DNA of 64,000 nt, from assembly GCF_049243985.1 (NCBI RefSeq), contig NC_135370.1, positions 109,860,506 through 109,924,505 of the forward strand, written 5' to 3'. This document shows, one piece after another, positions 57,901 to 64,000 of the stretch (position 1 is the stretch's first letter; each line of letters begins with the position of its first letter). The translations under genes were made by a program, and so were the position numbers. The DNA is from Paroedura picta. Its lineage: Eukaryota > Chordata > Lepidosauria > Squamata > Gekkonidae. The notes below the pieces were generated by a model, which did no database searches, was not told the origin of the DNA, and saw only the letters and a program-made list of their open reading frames with translations.

Positions 57901-59066
57901 AGACACACAGGGGAGGAGAGGCACAGCTGGAAGGCGAGGGAGAAGGGGAAGATACAAAGGGAAGAAAAACAAAAAGTGGGGGCCACAAAAGTGTGTGAGA
58001 TGTGTAGGCAAAGAGGAAATGTAAAATTAATTGTATTCCAGGATGGGCAGGCTATAAAAATAAAGATATTATTATTATTGAAAGGCAGATTCAAATAGCA
58101 CCTCAGAGGCCAACAGTATTTTGGGGGTATAAGCTCCTCTTTTTCAGTTACCCCCAAAATGCTGTTGGCCTCTAAGGTGACCTTAACCTGCATAGCCCAA
58201 TCTTGTCAGAGCTTGGAAGCTAAGGAGGGTCAGCCCTGGTCGCTATCTGGATGTGGCACTTCCAAGAAAAACGAGGACTGCTATGTGGAAACAAGCCATG
58301 GAAAACCACTTCTGAATGACTCTTGCCTTGAAAACCCTATCAGGAGTTGCCGTAAGTCAGCGGTGACTTGAAAGCAAAATAATAATAATGAAAGGGCCAC
58401 TGGTCTTAAATTTAGCTGTAGTACTGCAGACTAACATGGCCACTCTCTGAAACTAAGGAAAAGAAGGAGGCAGAAAACTGGAAGGGAGAAAAGATGGTGG
58501 AGATGGTAAAAAAAAAGAGCCATCTGAAGGGAAGCCAAAGAGAAAGGGAAATGTTATAAATTGGCCCAGCCTTCAGAGTAAGGCTAGCAGATTCAATTAC
58601 TGTTAACCAACATCCAGTTTTTATTCTGTGACCGAATGACAGGCAAGCATCCTTGGAAGACCCAACTTGTTCAATGGGTGTGCTAGACTCTGACCAAGGT
58701 TGCAGAGGCTCTTTGCTGCATCCTCCAAATGCTAATTTGGTTGACAAGTATTTGCAACTTTAACATCTGTGATTTAAGAGCCTTGCTTTGGTGTAGGGAT
58801 ATAGACTCAGGTAAATACATTGACAGGGAAGCTCCAATTTTAGCCTGTGGATTTGGATTTGGTGTGCAGTTCTTTCACAATGCAGAACACTGCAATGAAC
58901 ACAGTGAAGTTCTTTCCCACCTGCATCCTGTTCATGGCCTCCCGAAGCTGGTCGAGTTGGTGGGCAGAGCTTAGGGCCTCCAGACGGATATCAGTCAGCT
59001 TCATCTCTTTGTCTCTTAGCTCATTTCGCAATTGCATGACTGTTTCTGCTTCACTATCAGTACATT
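36842..59066 (-). CDS. NAV2: NAV2 (neuron navigator 2), C-terminal 592 residues, partial
   Basis: Eleven exons on the - strand join in phase: 59066-58921, 57122-56963, 55938-55838, 53392-53297, 51947-51779, 48255-48020, 46718-46564, 46037-45769, 45368-45250, 38352-38149 and 36967-36842. The reading closely follows human NAV2 (many near-identical blocks, recalled from memory). It holds a coiled coil (LRNELRDKEMKLTDIRLEAL; SEIEKLKAENDRLKSEN), a Ser-rich linker, an AAA+ ATPase domain with Walker A GPSGTGKT and Walker B VIILDN, and the tail DSNSNSHHDDILDSSLESTL. NAV2 is a large cytoskeleton-linked protein for neurite growth and cell migration. The 5' part lies beyond the right edge. No disabling change seen. 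It converges on DBX1. Confidence 0.97.
37293..37860 (-). mobile_element. L3/CR1-like LINE 3' end
   Basis: Inverted 3' end: gatggatcagatcaatagtcc and acctagtccagcatcctgtc at its terminus, then cttcttcagccttttctcat deeper in. Diverged and 5'-truncated. Same family as 33,900-34,150. Confidence 0.8.
37925..38090 (-). mobile_element. Sauria SINE, 5'-truncated
   Basis: Inverted copy: ggtaaaggtaaaggtatccc tail, then the BovB/RTE-like cgggtcatgtctgacccttg block and ccccgtattgagtc complement. The tRNA head is missing. It is diagnostic of squamates. Confidence 0.9.
38149..38352 (-). CDS. NAV2: NAV2 penultimate coding exon
   Basis: 204 bases, 68 codons, phase 0 both ends. LYGRRAPWEDPAKWVMDTYP through LRPEDVGFDGYSMPREGSTS to DAEGDPL. 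Acceptor attgcag, donor gtgaga. Confidence 0.98.
38590..38770 (-). mobile_element. tRNA-derived SINE of a second family, old
   Basis: On the - strand a B-box-like agttcgagtccttggcatct is followed by ccagttaaaggctctcagac, a text seen in a common reptile tRNA-SINE with a 'ggcatctccagttaaaagg' body. It explains the open frame 38,567-38,929, which is therefore not a gene. Confidence 0.55.
39360..39430 (+). mobile_element. Short repeat fragment
   Basis: 'gattccagtggcacctggaaaaccaac' followed by attttattcaaggcataagc is the same unnamed interspersed repeat as 62,700-63,175. Confidence 0.6.
39894..40376 (+). mobile_element. CR1 LINE endonuclease part joined to its 3' tail
   Basis: 39,894-40,360 encodes a CR1 apurinic-type endonuclease N-terminal part: CLYTNARSMSNKKEELELLM, YDLVGITETWWND, RRGGGVALYVRKGL, VVVGVCYQPPDQ and LVIMGDFNFPDACWE. 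It is open over the whole stretch. Immediately after, attctatgattctatgattc (the CR1 3' tail octamers) follows, so the RT and 3'UTR are missing. Flanking DNA on both sides looks like one older repeat into which it inserted. Confidence 0.87.
40755..40866 (+). mobile_element. CR1 LINE 3' tip
   Basis: aatgctttaggatgctttgg, then tagactagatggcctgtatg and tail octamers. A short 5'-truncated copy. Confidence 0.9.
41070..41225 (-). mobile_element. Sauria SINE, 5'-truncated
   Basis: Inverted: aaggtaaaggtatcccctgt, gcactgggtcatgtctgacc, and accgttttaccccccagcaa at its broken head. Similar extent to the copy at 37,925. Confidence 0.9.
41400..41800. promoter_or_regulatory. Candidate repeat-free element in NAV2 intron
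   Basis: A block without recognisable repeats inside a repeat-rich intron. Contains caaggtggcagcagac (CTCF-like core), ggggagcgattaacagcggt and cctgactgatatttaaatgg. It lies 21 kb beyond the DBX1 stop codon and 4 kb from the nearest NAV2 exon. Regulatory function is inference only. Confidence 0.28.
42237..42512 (-). mobile_element. tRNA-derived SINE, inverted
   Basis: Reverse of the 27,977 family: ggttcttatatgccgctttt, ctcacaggg complement, B box complement gaatcaaaccc, and ccaaactggctctc at the head. Confidence 0.93.
43220..44165 (+). mobile_element. L2-clade LINE relic, internal part
   Basis: Conceptual translation shows, in order, endonuclease C-terminal text, the linker RRALYRAHLKAYEVK with a 'SYFPAFIASA'-like block, and the RT block LRILLDLSATFDTV. 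This order fits L2-type LINEs. Multiple stops and frame shifts make it old and dead. Confidence 0.72.
44390..44575 (+). mobile_element. RTE/BovB-like LINE 3' end
   Basis: Reads RGKRKPGRQRT, then QLKEVVQDRKSWQQLCHRIT and KSQTRLNGYHH, the C-terminal end of an RTE/BovB-like protein, with the 3' terminus right after. Such elements supply the machinery for Sauria SINEs, which share their 3' tail. Confidence 0.7.
45250..45368 (-). CDS. NAV2: NAV2 exon (AAA+ C-terminal part)
   Basis: 119 bases. Acceptor tatgtag, donor gtgagg. Encodes PRLFLSCPIDVDGSRVWFTD and LWNYSIVPYLLEAVREGLQ. Phase 1 entry, phase 0 exit. Confidence 0.98.
45769..46037 (-). CDS. NAV2: NAV2 exon (AAA+ middle)
   Basis: 269 bases. 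Acceptor ttcatag, donor gtaaga. Encodes PYIIGTMNQATSSTPNLQLH, FRWVLCANHTEPVKGFLGRF, LRRKLVETEIG and DWIPKVWQHLNKFLEAHSSS. TMNQ is the sensor-1-like position. A first in-frame ATG lies inside the exon, but the splice join to KYHKC fixes the true upstream boundary. Confidence 0.98.
46564..46718 (-). CDS. NAV2: NAV2 exon with Walker B
   Basis: 155 bases. Acceptor attgcag, donor gtaata. Encodes ELRQYLSNLADQCNSENNAV, EMPLVIILDNLHHVSSLGEI and FNGLLNCKYHK. VIILDN is the Walker B strand, with Asn where most AAA+ proteins have Glu. Mammalian NAV2 has the same residue as far as I recall. Confidence 0.98.
46719..48019 (-). other. NAV2: NAV2 intron with CpG-rich mobile element
   Basis: 1.3 kb. 46,850-47,520 is unassigned and purine-rich; 47,525-47,854 is a CpG-rich TIR element. 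Confidence 0.8.
47525..47854. mobile_element. CpG-rich TIR element (MITE-like), 330 bp
   Basis: Perfect 14-bp inverted ends cccattatgcacgg / ccgtgcataatggg. The interior is extremely CpG-dense and repeats the end-like words gtgcataatcggt and gtgcataaccggt. It stands out sharply from the AT-rich intron. No coding potential and no clear target duplication. The high CpG suggests either a recent insertion or protection from methylation. Confidence 0.72.
48020..48255 (-). CDS. NAV2: NAV2 exon with Walker A
   Basis: 236 bases. Acceptor gttgcag, donor gtaagc. Encodes IAENSLDSLVFESLIPKPIL, QRYVSLLMEHRRIILSGPSG with TGKTYLANRLSEYMVLREG, and FNVDHKSSK. The P-loop GPSGTGKT is at 48122-48145. It is the ATP-binding core of the C-terminal AAA+ module. 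Confidence 0.98.
48848..49167. mobile_element. Non-autonomous hAT-type transposon, 320 bp
   Basis: Ends cagtggtccccaat and ttggggaccactg are TIRs. The perfect 8-bp duplication CTCTAGGG flanks it (48840-48847 and 49168-49175), typical of hAT. The interior is GC-rich and has a doubled module around gcgaaagtgccg(t/c)gcatgc. The perfect duplication indicates a fairly young insertion. Confidence 0.9.
51164..51460 (-). mobile_element. Interspersed repeat with (AAAT)n tail, unnamed family
   Basis: On the - strand it ends in (AAAT)n. Shared with 60,165-60,690: the tail, a 'ccgcc-ttc' motif next to it, and ctggtggaagagctcc. Probably the 3' end of a LINE or a SINE mobilised by one. Confidence 0.55.
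51779..51947 (-). CDS. NAV2: NAV2 exon
   Basis: 169 bases. Acceptor ttccatag, donor gtaaat. Encodes EYIIHVDPVSQLGLNSDSVI, GYSIGEIIRTNSAEIPELLP and CGYLVGENNTISVTIK. Phase 0 entry, phase 1 exit. Confidence 0.98.
51948..53296 (-). other. NAV2: NAV2 intron
   Basis: 1.35 kb. Contains a CR1-like fragment at 52,259-52,530 and a short CA run at 52,366-52,381. Confidence 0.8.
52259..52530 (-). mobile_element. CR1 LINE 3' end, distinct subfamily
   Basis: agaatcatagggttggatgg, then gtcatctagtccaacccctt, a poly-C/CA stretch, and tggcctgagggaaatgtgcc. Diverged from the main CR1 group in the window. Confidence 0.8.
53297..53392 (-). CDS. NAV2: NAV2 exon, 96 bases
   Basis: Encodes DSRPRLFLIGCIGVSGKTKW and DVLDGVVRRLFK, 32 codons, phase 0 at both ends. 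Acceptor atttag, donor gtaagt. A symmetrical exon, so skipping it would keep the frame. Confidence 0.97.
53393..55837 (-). other. NAV2: NAV2 intron, 2.4 kb
   Basis: AT-rich. Only an old inverted SINE at 55,510-55,725 was recognised. Confidence 0.8.
55510..55725 (-). mobile_element. tRNA-derived SINE, diverged, inverted
   Basis: Features ctcacaacaacctttt, gtaggctaagctgagacaga, a B-box complement (ggattagaacc) and accacaccacaccggctttc at the head. An old relative of the 27,977 family. Confidence 0.7.
55838..55938 (-). CDS. NAV2: NAV2 exon
   Basis: 101 bases. Acceptor tgttcag, donor gtaagt. Encodes MLLDDPSDGSSRKEGGRRVK and IVISFQDDVKWKE. The first codon (Asp) is split with the upstream exon. 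Confidence 0.97.
56565..56870 (-). mobile_element. CR1 LINE 3' end, third subfamily
   Basis: agagttagaagggacctcat, gtccaaccccctgcactgag, then cgctctaactgtcaggaact. It ends about 90 bases from the NAV2 exon edge at 56,963, on the downstream (donor) side. Confidence 0.88.
56963..57122 (-). CDS. NAV2: NAV2 exon (coiled coil end and Ser-rich linker)
   Basis: 160 bases. Acceptor atccag, donor gtgagt. Encodes SEIEKLKAENDRLKSENQGS, RAQSQVSISSSPRQSMGLSQ and HSLNLTESASL. A close alternative AG two bases downstream would change the frame and is unlikely. Confidence 0.97.
58085..58180. repeat. Inverted repeat (~32-base arms)
   Basis: Arms cctcagaggccaacagtatt... and ...aatgctgttggcctctaagg flank a short loop near 58,120-58,145. 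About 32 bases pair with few mismatches. Possibly a small MITE or a snap-back duplication of one repeat end. Confidence 0.7.
58183..58385 (+). mobile_element. 5S rRNA-derived SINE
   Basis: agcttggaagctaaggaggg, then cagccctggtcgctatctgg, resembles the 5S rRNA internal promoter region (gaagctaagcagggtcgggc in vertebrate 5S). The body ends gttgccgtaagtcagcggtg acttgaaagca. Same family as 6,842-7,018, here in + orientation. Confidence 0.85.
58921..59066 (-). CDS. NAV2: NAV2 exon (coiled coil), first in the window
   Basis: 146 bases. Acceptor atttcag, donor gtggga. Encodes CTDSEAETVMQLRNELRDKE and MKLTDIRLEALSSAHQLDQL with REAMNRMQ, a heptad-rich helix. Entered with a split codon from an exon beyond the right edge. 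Confidence 0.97.
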
Positions 59067-60164
59067 CTGAAATCCTGGGGAGGGGGGATTTAAAAATAAT
59101 ACTGAGTAATTAACTCAAGAGTATGAATTTTTAACACGTTAGCACAAATGGAAAGCTTTCATGTCTTGGTTTCTTTGAGGTTTTGCCTAACTCCAGTCAT
59201 TAGATCAATAGAACACAATCACCAGAATTTGTCTCAGCCTGCCCCAAAGTGTGTGGGGGGGGGCAGGGGGGAGTACCTTGGCAGTTAATAAAATCAGGAC
59301 ACAAAACTACCATTTTGCCTGTGAACTTGACTTAGCTTTAGGAGTTAAACTGCTGTGAGGAATAGTCATTCTGTGAGTAATGTATACAGCCTGGAAATCC
59401 CAAGTAAATTAAGGAGGTATAGACAGAAGCAGCAGCCACTTGAAGATTGATGGACTTAAAAAAAAGAAAAAGATTTAGCACTCAGCAGGTGTAATGCACA
59501 GCTGGGCCTCCCTCTACGATTCTGGAGAGCTTTGGAACTCTACACCTTTTCAGACATAAAACATTCCTGTTCATTCTAAATTGCTCAGACGTTATTAAAA
59601 AGCTTTTATTCTTCTGGCACCGGCTTTCTTTTACCCCTTCTCCTTTTCATGGAGTATTGGGTTCAGTTACTTGTTAACACATAAAACTCAAGCAATAATA
59701 TAGTCAGCCATTTTCTGGAATTTGTTCGTATTGCGAATGTCATTCCTTTCAATGTGTGCTCTTTACTAGTATCCTAAGCCAATTATTTAGCAATAAAAAA
59801 TGTCAAACCAAAGACAGATTTCAGAAGACACGTTAAAAATCTACTGGCATGAAGTGGCAGGGGACTTTTAACAATATTATCTTTCTTTTCCCAGCTCAGC
59901 TCAACCCAGCTGCAGTAAGCATGTGCCAGCTGGGTAAGGAGGAATACCGGGGGTCATGGGCAGCCATCTCCCATAACACTTTTAGGAGCACTAGGGTCAG
60001 CCACCTCCAACACCATTTTTCTCAAGGCATGCCTCCGCTGCCAAGGGACCATCACCCATGACCCCTGCTGCCACCTCCACCACTGTCACTGCCATACAGT
60101 GCTCCTTCCTTGTTTCCTCTATCCTTCCTTCCTCTTTTTCCCTTCCTCCCGCATTCTTTCCTTA

Positions 60165-60690
60165 TTTATTTATTTGATTTCTATACCGCCCTTCCATAAG
60201 GCGGTTTACATACAACATCACAGGGGGATACATGGAACGAATCAACATACAACATATTCAAATACAACAATAACAAGCCAACAGTGGTTCTAAACAACAC
60301 AACTTCAGTGATCCCAACAACAACAATAACAGAATAACAGAATAACAACAATAACAAGAACAGAAACTCAGCTAAAACCCCTAGAGAGGTCACACTAGTT
60401 CAGGCCATGGAGGGCATGTCTGAGGGGGACCTGTGGTCGGTCTCAGGCAAATGCCTGGTGGAGGAGCTCCCTTTTGCAGGCCCTGTGGAATTTTGGGAGT
60501 TTGGACAGGGCCCTGATCTCTTCAGGGAGCTCGTTCCACCAGGTGGGGGCCAGGACAGAAAAAGCTCTGGCCCTCGTTGAGGACCAATGTTTGAGGCCAG
60601 GGATCACCAGCCAGTTGGCGGTAATGAAATGTAATGCTCTTTTGTGGGTATAGGCAGAGAGACGGTATCTCAGGTACTTCCTTTGTCTCT
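60165..60690 (-). mobile_element. Interspersed repeat with (AAAT)n tail, longer copy
   Basis: Starts with the tail ttatttatttatttgatttc and ccgcccttccataaggcggt, passes an internal AAC-rich tract (60,300-60,362), then has cctggtggaggagctccctt and ttgttccaccaggtgg-like text. Related to 51,164-51,460. Confidence 0.6.
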
Positions 60691-61179
60691 CCTTCCCTCC
60701 CTCCCTCCCTCCCTCCCTCCTGTGGTTTGCCTGTGTAAGATGTTTTCATTTAATATCTTATGTGATAATATGATTGTTGCACCATTTTTTCACTGAAATC
60801 TTAGTATGCCATCTGCTCCTAAATGCCACAGCAGTTTTTTTGAAGTTAGAGAAAGTAGCAAACTAATACACAACAATATAAATCTTTTGTGCCTCACCTA
60901 CTTTGAACTGCCTTGGTTACATATATGTCACATTATATATATTAAAATAGGCATATGAAACCCCCATGTACATGAGAGTCTATCAATTAAATAAAGAGTC
61001 TAACATGTGGAATTACCCTCTTCTATCATAGTCAATGCAATTTTTCCTTGTAGAAGGATTCCTTGTGCAATGGAACATGTGGAGAGCATTCAACTGAGAA
61101 TATACAGTTTTGTTAAGGGAAGAATTTTGATATGAGAAATTAAAAATGCCCAAAGAATTCTGACACATAATAAACAGAG

Positions 61180-61430
61180 CTGATTTTTTATACCCTGCTT
61201 TTCACTATCTGAAGGAATCTCAAAGTGTCTTATAATCACCTCCCCTTTCCTCTTCCCACAACAGATATCCTGTGAGGGAGAGCCCTAAGAAAACTTCTCT
61301 GTGAGAACAGCTCGATGAGAACCATGAATAGCTCAAGGTCACCCAGCTGACTGCACGTATAGGAGTGGAGAATCAAGTCTAGTTCTACAGATTAGAGACT
61401 GCAACTTTTAATCATGACACACAGTGGTTT
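61180..61430 (-). mobile_element. tRNA-derived SINE, diverged, inverted
   Basis: taccctgcttttcactatct, cttcccacaacagatatcct, caaggtcacccagctgactg. An old member of the main family in reverse orientation. Confidence 0.8.
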
Positions 61431-62404
61431 ACTGCATAAGATACACTCTTTCCTCCAGTTACAAGAAAATTAATACATGGAAACTACAGTAGAAGAGACT
61501 CAAATCAAGCTATCATGGATTACAGAATTTATATTCTGCCCTGAGTTTCCAAAGATAAGATGGAATGTAAATCTCATAATAAATAAAGCAAGCAAAACCA
61601 ACCTCAAGAAAAACTACTTTTACTGAGGAAAGAAATGTTATTTTGAGTGTTGGTACAATATAGTTTCTCTTGCCTGACTTTTAGGCTAAAGATGTTTCTG
61701 TGGGCAGAATCGGAGAACCATCCACTATTTCTGCATTCATTGTGCTCTTTCAGTTTTATAATAGTTAGCACTAGTAAGCAAATAAATTGGTGCAGAGGCT
61801 TCGGCCAACTTGGTGCTCTTCCCCTTCCTATCTTAATTCTCTGCCATGTGTTGACTCTTCAGATACTTGTCAAGACTTCTCATACTCACAGTATGTTTAG
61901 ACTGATGACAGGCATTATCATTAAGATACAATATATTCCATGACTTTAAGCTTTGACTAAAATTCAGTACCACAGTGATGGGATGGTTTCAAAGTGATGA
62001 AAGTGAGATTAAGAAGTTTAGAGATCAAAGAGTGTTTTAGAAAGAGGCTTGACGGCATGATATCAAATTGTAGTGCTTTTATTCTTAAAGCAACGATAAC
62101 TTATCATAGATCCTTTATTTTCTGGTCTCTATTTTTCTACCTTTCACACTCAGAGACACCTCACTGCACAGAATATGGAATATTGGCAAGGGAGATTGTA
62201 TACGAATGTAGTGTTTATACCCACATATTAGGTCCAGAAGCACTTCAGAGGCTTTTGACAGTTTCTCCAGCCCCTCCAAATCATCAGCCTATAACAATCT
62301 TTCCCAACGTGAAAGTAGTTTAAATAATGCCACTCACTGTTTCACAGGCTCATCTAGTAATTTCTGACATGCCCTAACTTTATATCACTATTTAATGATC
62401 ATAG

Positions 62405-62700
62405 ATCCAGGTGGGTAGCCATGTCAGAACCACAGAATTGGAAGAGGCATACAGGCCATCTAGTCCAACCCTTTGCTCAATGCCTAAAGCATCCAAGATA
62501 AATATCTGTCCAACCTTTGCTTGAAGACTGCCAGTGAGCGGGAGCTCTCCACCTCCTTAGGCAGCTAGTTCCACTGCTGAGCTACTCTGTGAATCCCCCC
62601 TCCCCCCAATATCTAGCTGGTACAGTTCTACATGAAGTTTAAACTCATTACTACAGGTGCCAACAGCAACTGCTCCTTCCCCTCTTCCAAGTGACAACCA
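62405..62700 (-). mobile_element. CR1 LINE 3' end
   Basis: aaccacagaattggaagagg, ggccatctagtccaaccctt, gcttgaagactgccagtgag, aagtttaaactcattactac. Inverted, truncated at about 62,700 where another repeat begins. Confidence 0.87.
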
Positions 62701-63175
62701 CATGTTGGTCTGAAGTAGCAGAACAAGGTTTGAGACCATAGGCATCTTTAAGTCCAACGAAGTTTTATTCAAGGTATAAACTTTTGTGTGCATGCACACA
62801 TCATCAGATACAATGAAACAGAATTTCCTCAATCCTAAAAGGGTTAGCAAACAAATATGAGAATGAAGTTTGAGCCCAGTGGAAGCACCTAGGTCAACAA
62901 AGTTAAACTTTGGCTACAAGCAGGAACTGAGAGAGACTAAGCATGTGTGGATGCACACAACTTCAGTTACACTGCAACAAATTTCCTTAAATCTTACATT
63001 TAGATTGGGGGCCGGGGGGGGGGTGGTTAGTTGCCAGGAAGGGCCAATTAGACTAATGATACATAAGTAATTGAGCAATAAATACAGCTAAGACTGGAAC
63101 AGCACATTTGATAAGACATGTAAATAGCAGCAACTAACCCTCCCTCCCCCTGCTTGTACCCAGAGAAGAAATTTG
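62700..63175. mobile_element. Unnamed interspersed repeat, two adjacent pieces
   Basis: 62,700-62,830 (tttaagtccaacgaagtttt; tattcaaggtataaac; gcatgcacacatcatcagat) and 62,860-63,175 (gtggatgcacacaacttcag, then ggttagttgccaggaaggg and aagtaattgagcaataaata) share the same order of words. They look like two copies, or a tandem copy, of one family also seen at 39,360. Confidence 0.6.
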
Positions 63176-63197
63176 TTGGCTACGGGGCTTCCACTGA

Positions 63198-63487
63198 GAG
63201 AGCCAATTTGGTGTAGTGGTAAGGAGTGCGGACTTCTAATCCGGCATGCCAGGTTTGATTCTGCACTCCCCCACATGCAGCCAGCTGGGTGACCTTGGGC
63301 TCGCCACGGCACTGATAAAACTGTTCTGACCAAGCAGTGATATCAGGGCTCTCTCAGCCTCACCCACCCCACAGGGTGTCTGTTGTGGGGAGAGGAATGG
63401 AAGGCGACTGTAAGCCGCTTTGAGCCTCCTTTGGGTAGGGAAAAGCGGCATATAAGAACCAACTCTTTTTCTTCTTCTTCTTCTTCA
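63198..63487 (+). mobile_element. tRNA-derived SINE with (CTT)n tail
   Basis: gagccaatttggtgtagtgg, aggagtgcggacttctaatc, aggtttgattctgc (B box), gtaagccgctttgagcctcc and the CTT tail. Full length and close to the copy at 27,977. Confidence 0.95.
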
Positions 63488-63680
63488 CTGGATTCAAACT
63501 TTGTTTTGGGGTCAACTCTTGGATTTGTATGCTGATTTACTGCCATTCACTGATCTTGACAATTGCCTTAATGCAATTCCAGCTATTATTGCCCTGTTAA
63601 CTATGCATCTTGACTCTAGCTAGCCCTTTCTGGCAATTAAAACCCCTCACCCTTGCTTTACCAATATGTAAGGGTTGCTT

Positions 63681-63976
63681 AGAGCCTCTTGTGGTGCAGA
63701 GTAGTAAGGCAGCAGACATGAAGTCTGAAGCTGTCTGTCCATGAGGCTGGGAGTTCAATCCCAGCAGCTGGCTCAAGGTTGACTCAGCCTTCCATCCTTC
63801 CGAGGTCGGTAAAATGAGTACCCAGCTTGCTGGGAGGTAAACGGTAATGACTGGGGAAGACACTGGCAAACCACCCCGTATTGAGTCTGCCATGAAAACG
63901 CTAGAGGGCGTCACCCCAAGGGTCAGACATGACTCGGTGCTTGCACAGGGGATACCTTTACCTTTACCATTACCTT
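63681..63976 (+). mobile_element. Sauria SINE, full length
   Basis: The tRNA-related head has agcctcttgtggtgcagagt and a B box gggagttcaatccc. The middle has gaggtcggtaaaatgagtac and ggtaaacggtaatgactggg. The BovB/RTE-like end has gggtcagacatgactcggtg followed by ccttta repeats. The 13-mer TAAGGGTTGCTTA is perfect on both sides (63669-63681 and 63976-63988), a clear target duplication and sign of recent insertion. Confidence 0.96.
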
Positions 63977-64000
63977 AAGGGTTGCTTACAGGGCTTGTCT

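Larger units (their letters stand above)
57123..58920 (-). other. NAV2: NAV2 intron, 1.8 kb
   Basis: Contains a long hairpin at 58,085-58,180 directly followed by a 5S-derived SINE (58,183-58,385). The rest is AT- or purine-rich and unassigned. Confidence 0.8.
59067..64000 (-). other. NAV2: NAV2 intron continuing past the right edge
   Basis: No further exon with plausible splice sites and NAV2-like reading was found. The segment is rich in SINEs and CR1 pieces. A CTCC/TCCC run lies at 60,690-60,721. Confidence 0.75.

Noticed and set aside
1-64000. CRISPR array, operon or bacterial-type system
   Set aside because: No regularly spaced short repeats with unique spacers. Introns, SINEs and LINEs show vertebrate nuclear DNA.

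Overview
The window is nuclear DNA from a squamate reptile; the lineage within squamates cannot be fixed by eye. The evidence is its repeats: Sauria-type SINEs with a BovB/RTE-like tail, a tRNA-derived SINE family, 5S rRNA-derived SINEs, many CR1 3' ends, L2 and RTE relics, hAT-like and other terminal-inverted-repeat (TIR) elements, and old Ty1/copia and Ty3/gypsy fossils. Two host genes are recognised: DBX1 on the + strand and the last 11 coding exons of NAV2 on the - strand. They converge, and as far as I recall the mammalian NAV2-DBX1 neighbourhood is the same. No bacterial-type features, CRISPR arrays or stand-alone RNA genes were seen.

Layout. 1-8.8 kb is repeat-rich: CR1 fragments, a minisatellite, a long copia fossil carrying younger DNA elements, a 5S-derived SINE and a ~150-bp tandem repeat. 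8.87-10.6 kb is a CpG-rich block without a recognisable gene. Purine microsatellites (GAA, GA, GAAA) lie between it and the DBX1 promoter (CCAAT motifs and a TATA box at 12,390). DBX1 is complete: four exons from 12,565 to 20,038, 352 codons, homeodomain split between exons 3 and 4, acidic C-terminus, and a 3'UTR to about 21.0 kb. The 21-31.4 kb intergenic stretch holds a palindromic insert between 15-bp direct repeats, a DNA transposon interrupted by a second TIR element and a LINE, an intronless actin pseudogene fragment, a gypsy fossil and two long AT microsatellites.

31.4-59.07 kb is the 3' part of NAV2: a probable 5.4-kb 3'UTR, then 11 exons encoding about 592 C-terminal residues (coiled coil, AAA+ ATPase with Walker A at 48,122-48,145, conserved tail). 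Phases agree at every junction inside the window and all splice sites are GT/AG. The introns hold SINEs, CR1, L2 and RTE fragments, a hAT-type element with a perfect 8-bp target duplication and an unusual CpG-rich TIR element. 59.07-64 kb is NAV2 intron.

The two genes are not a pathway unit. DBX1 is a homeodomain repressor that patterns spinal cord and hindbrain interneuron progenitors; NAV2 is a large cytoskeleton-associated AAA+ protein of growing neurites. The most original material is in mobile-element architecture and in candidate regulatory DNA around DBX1.
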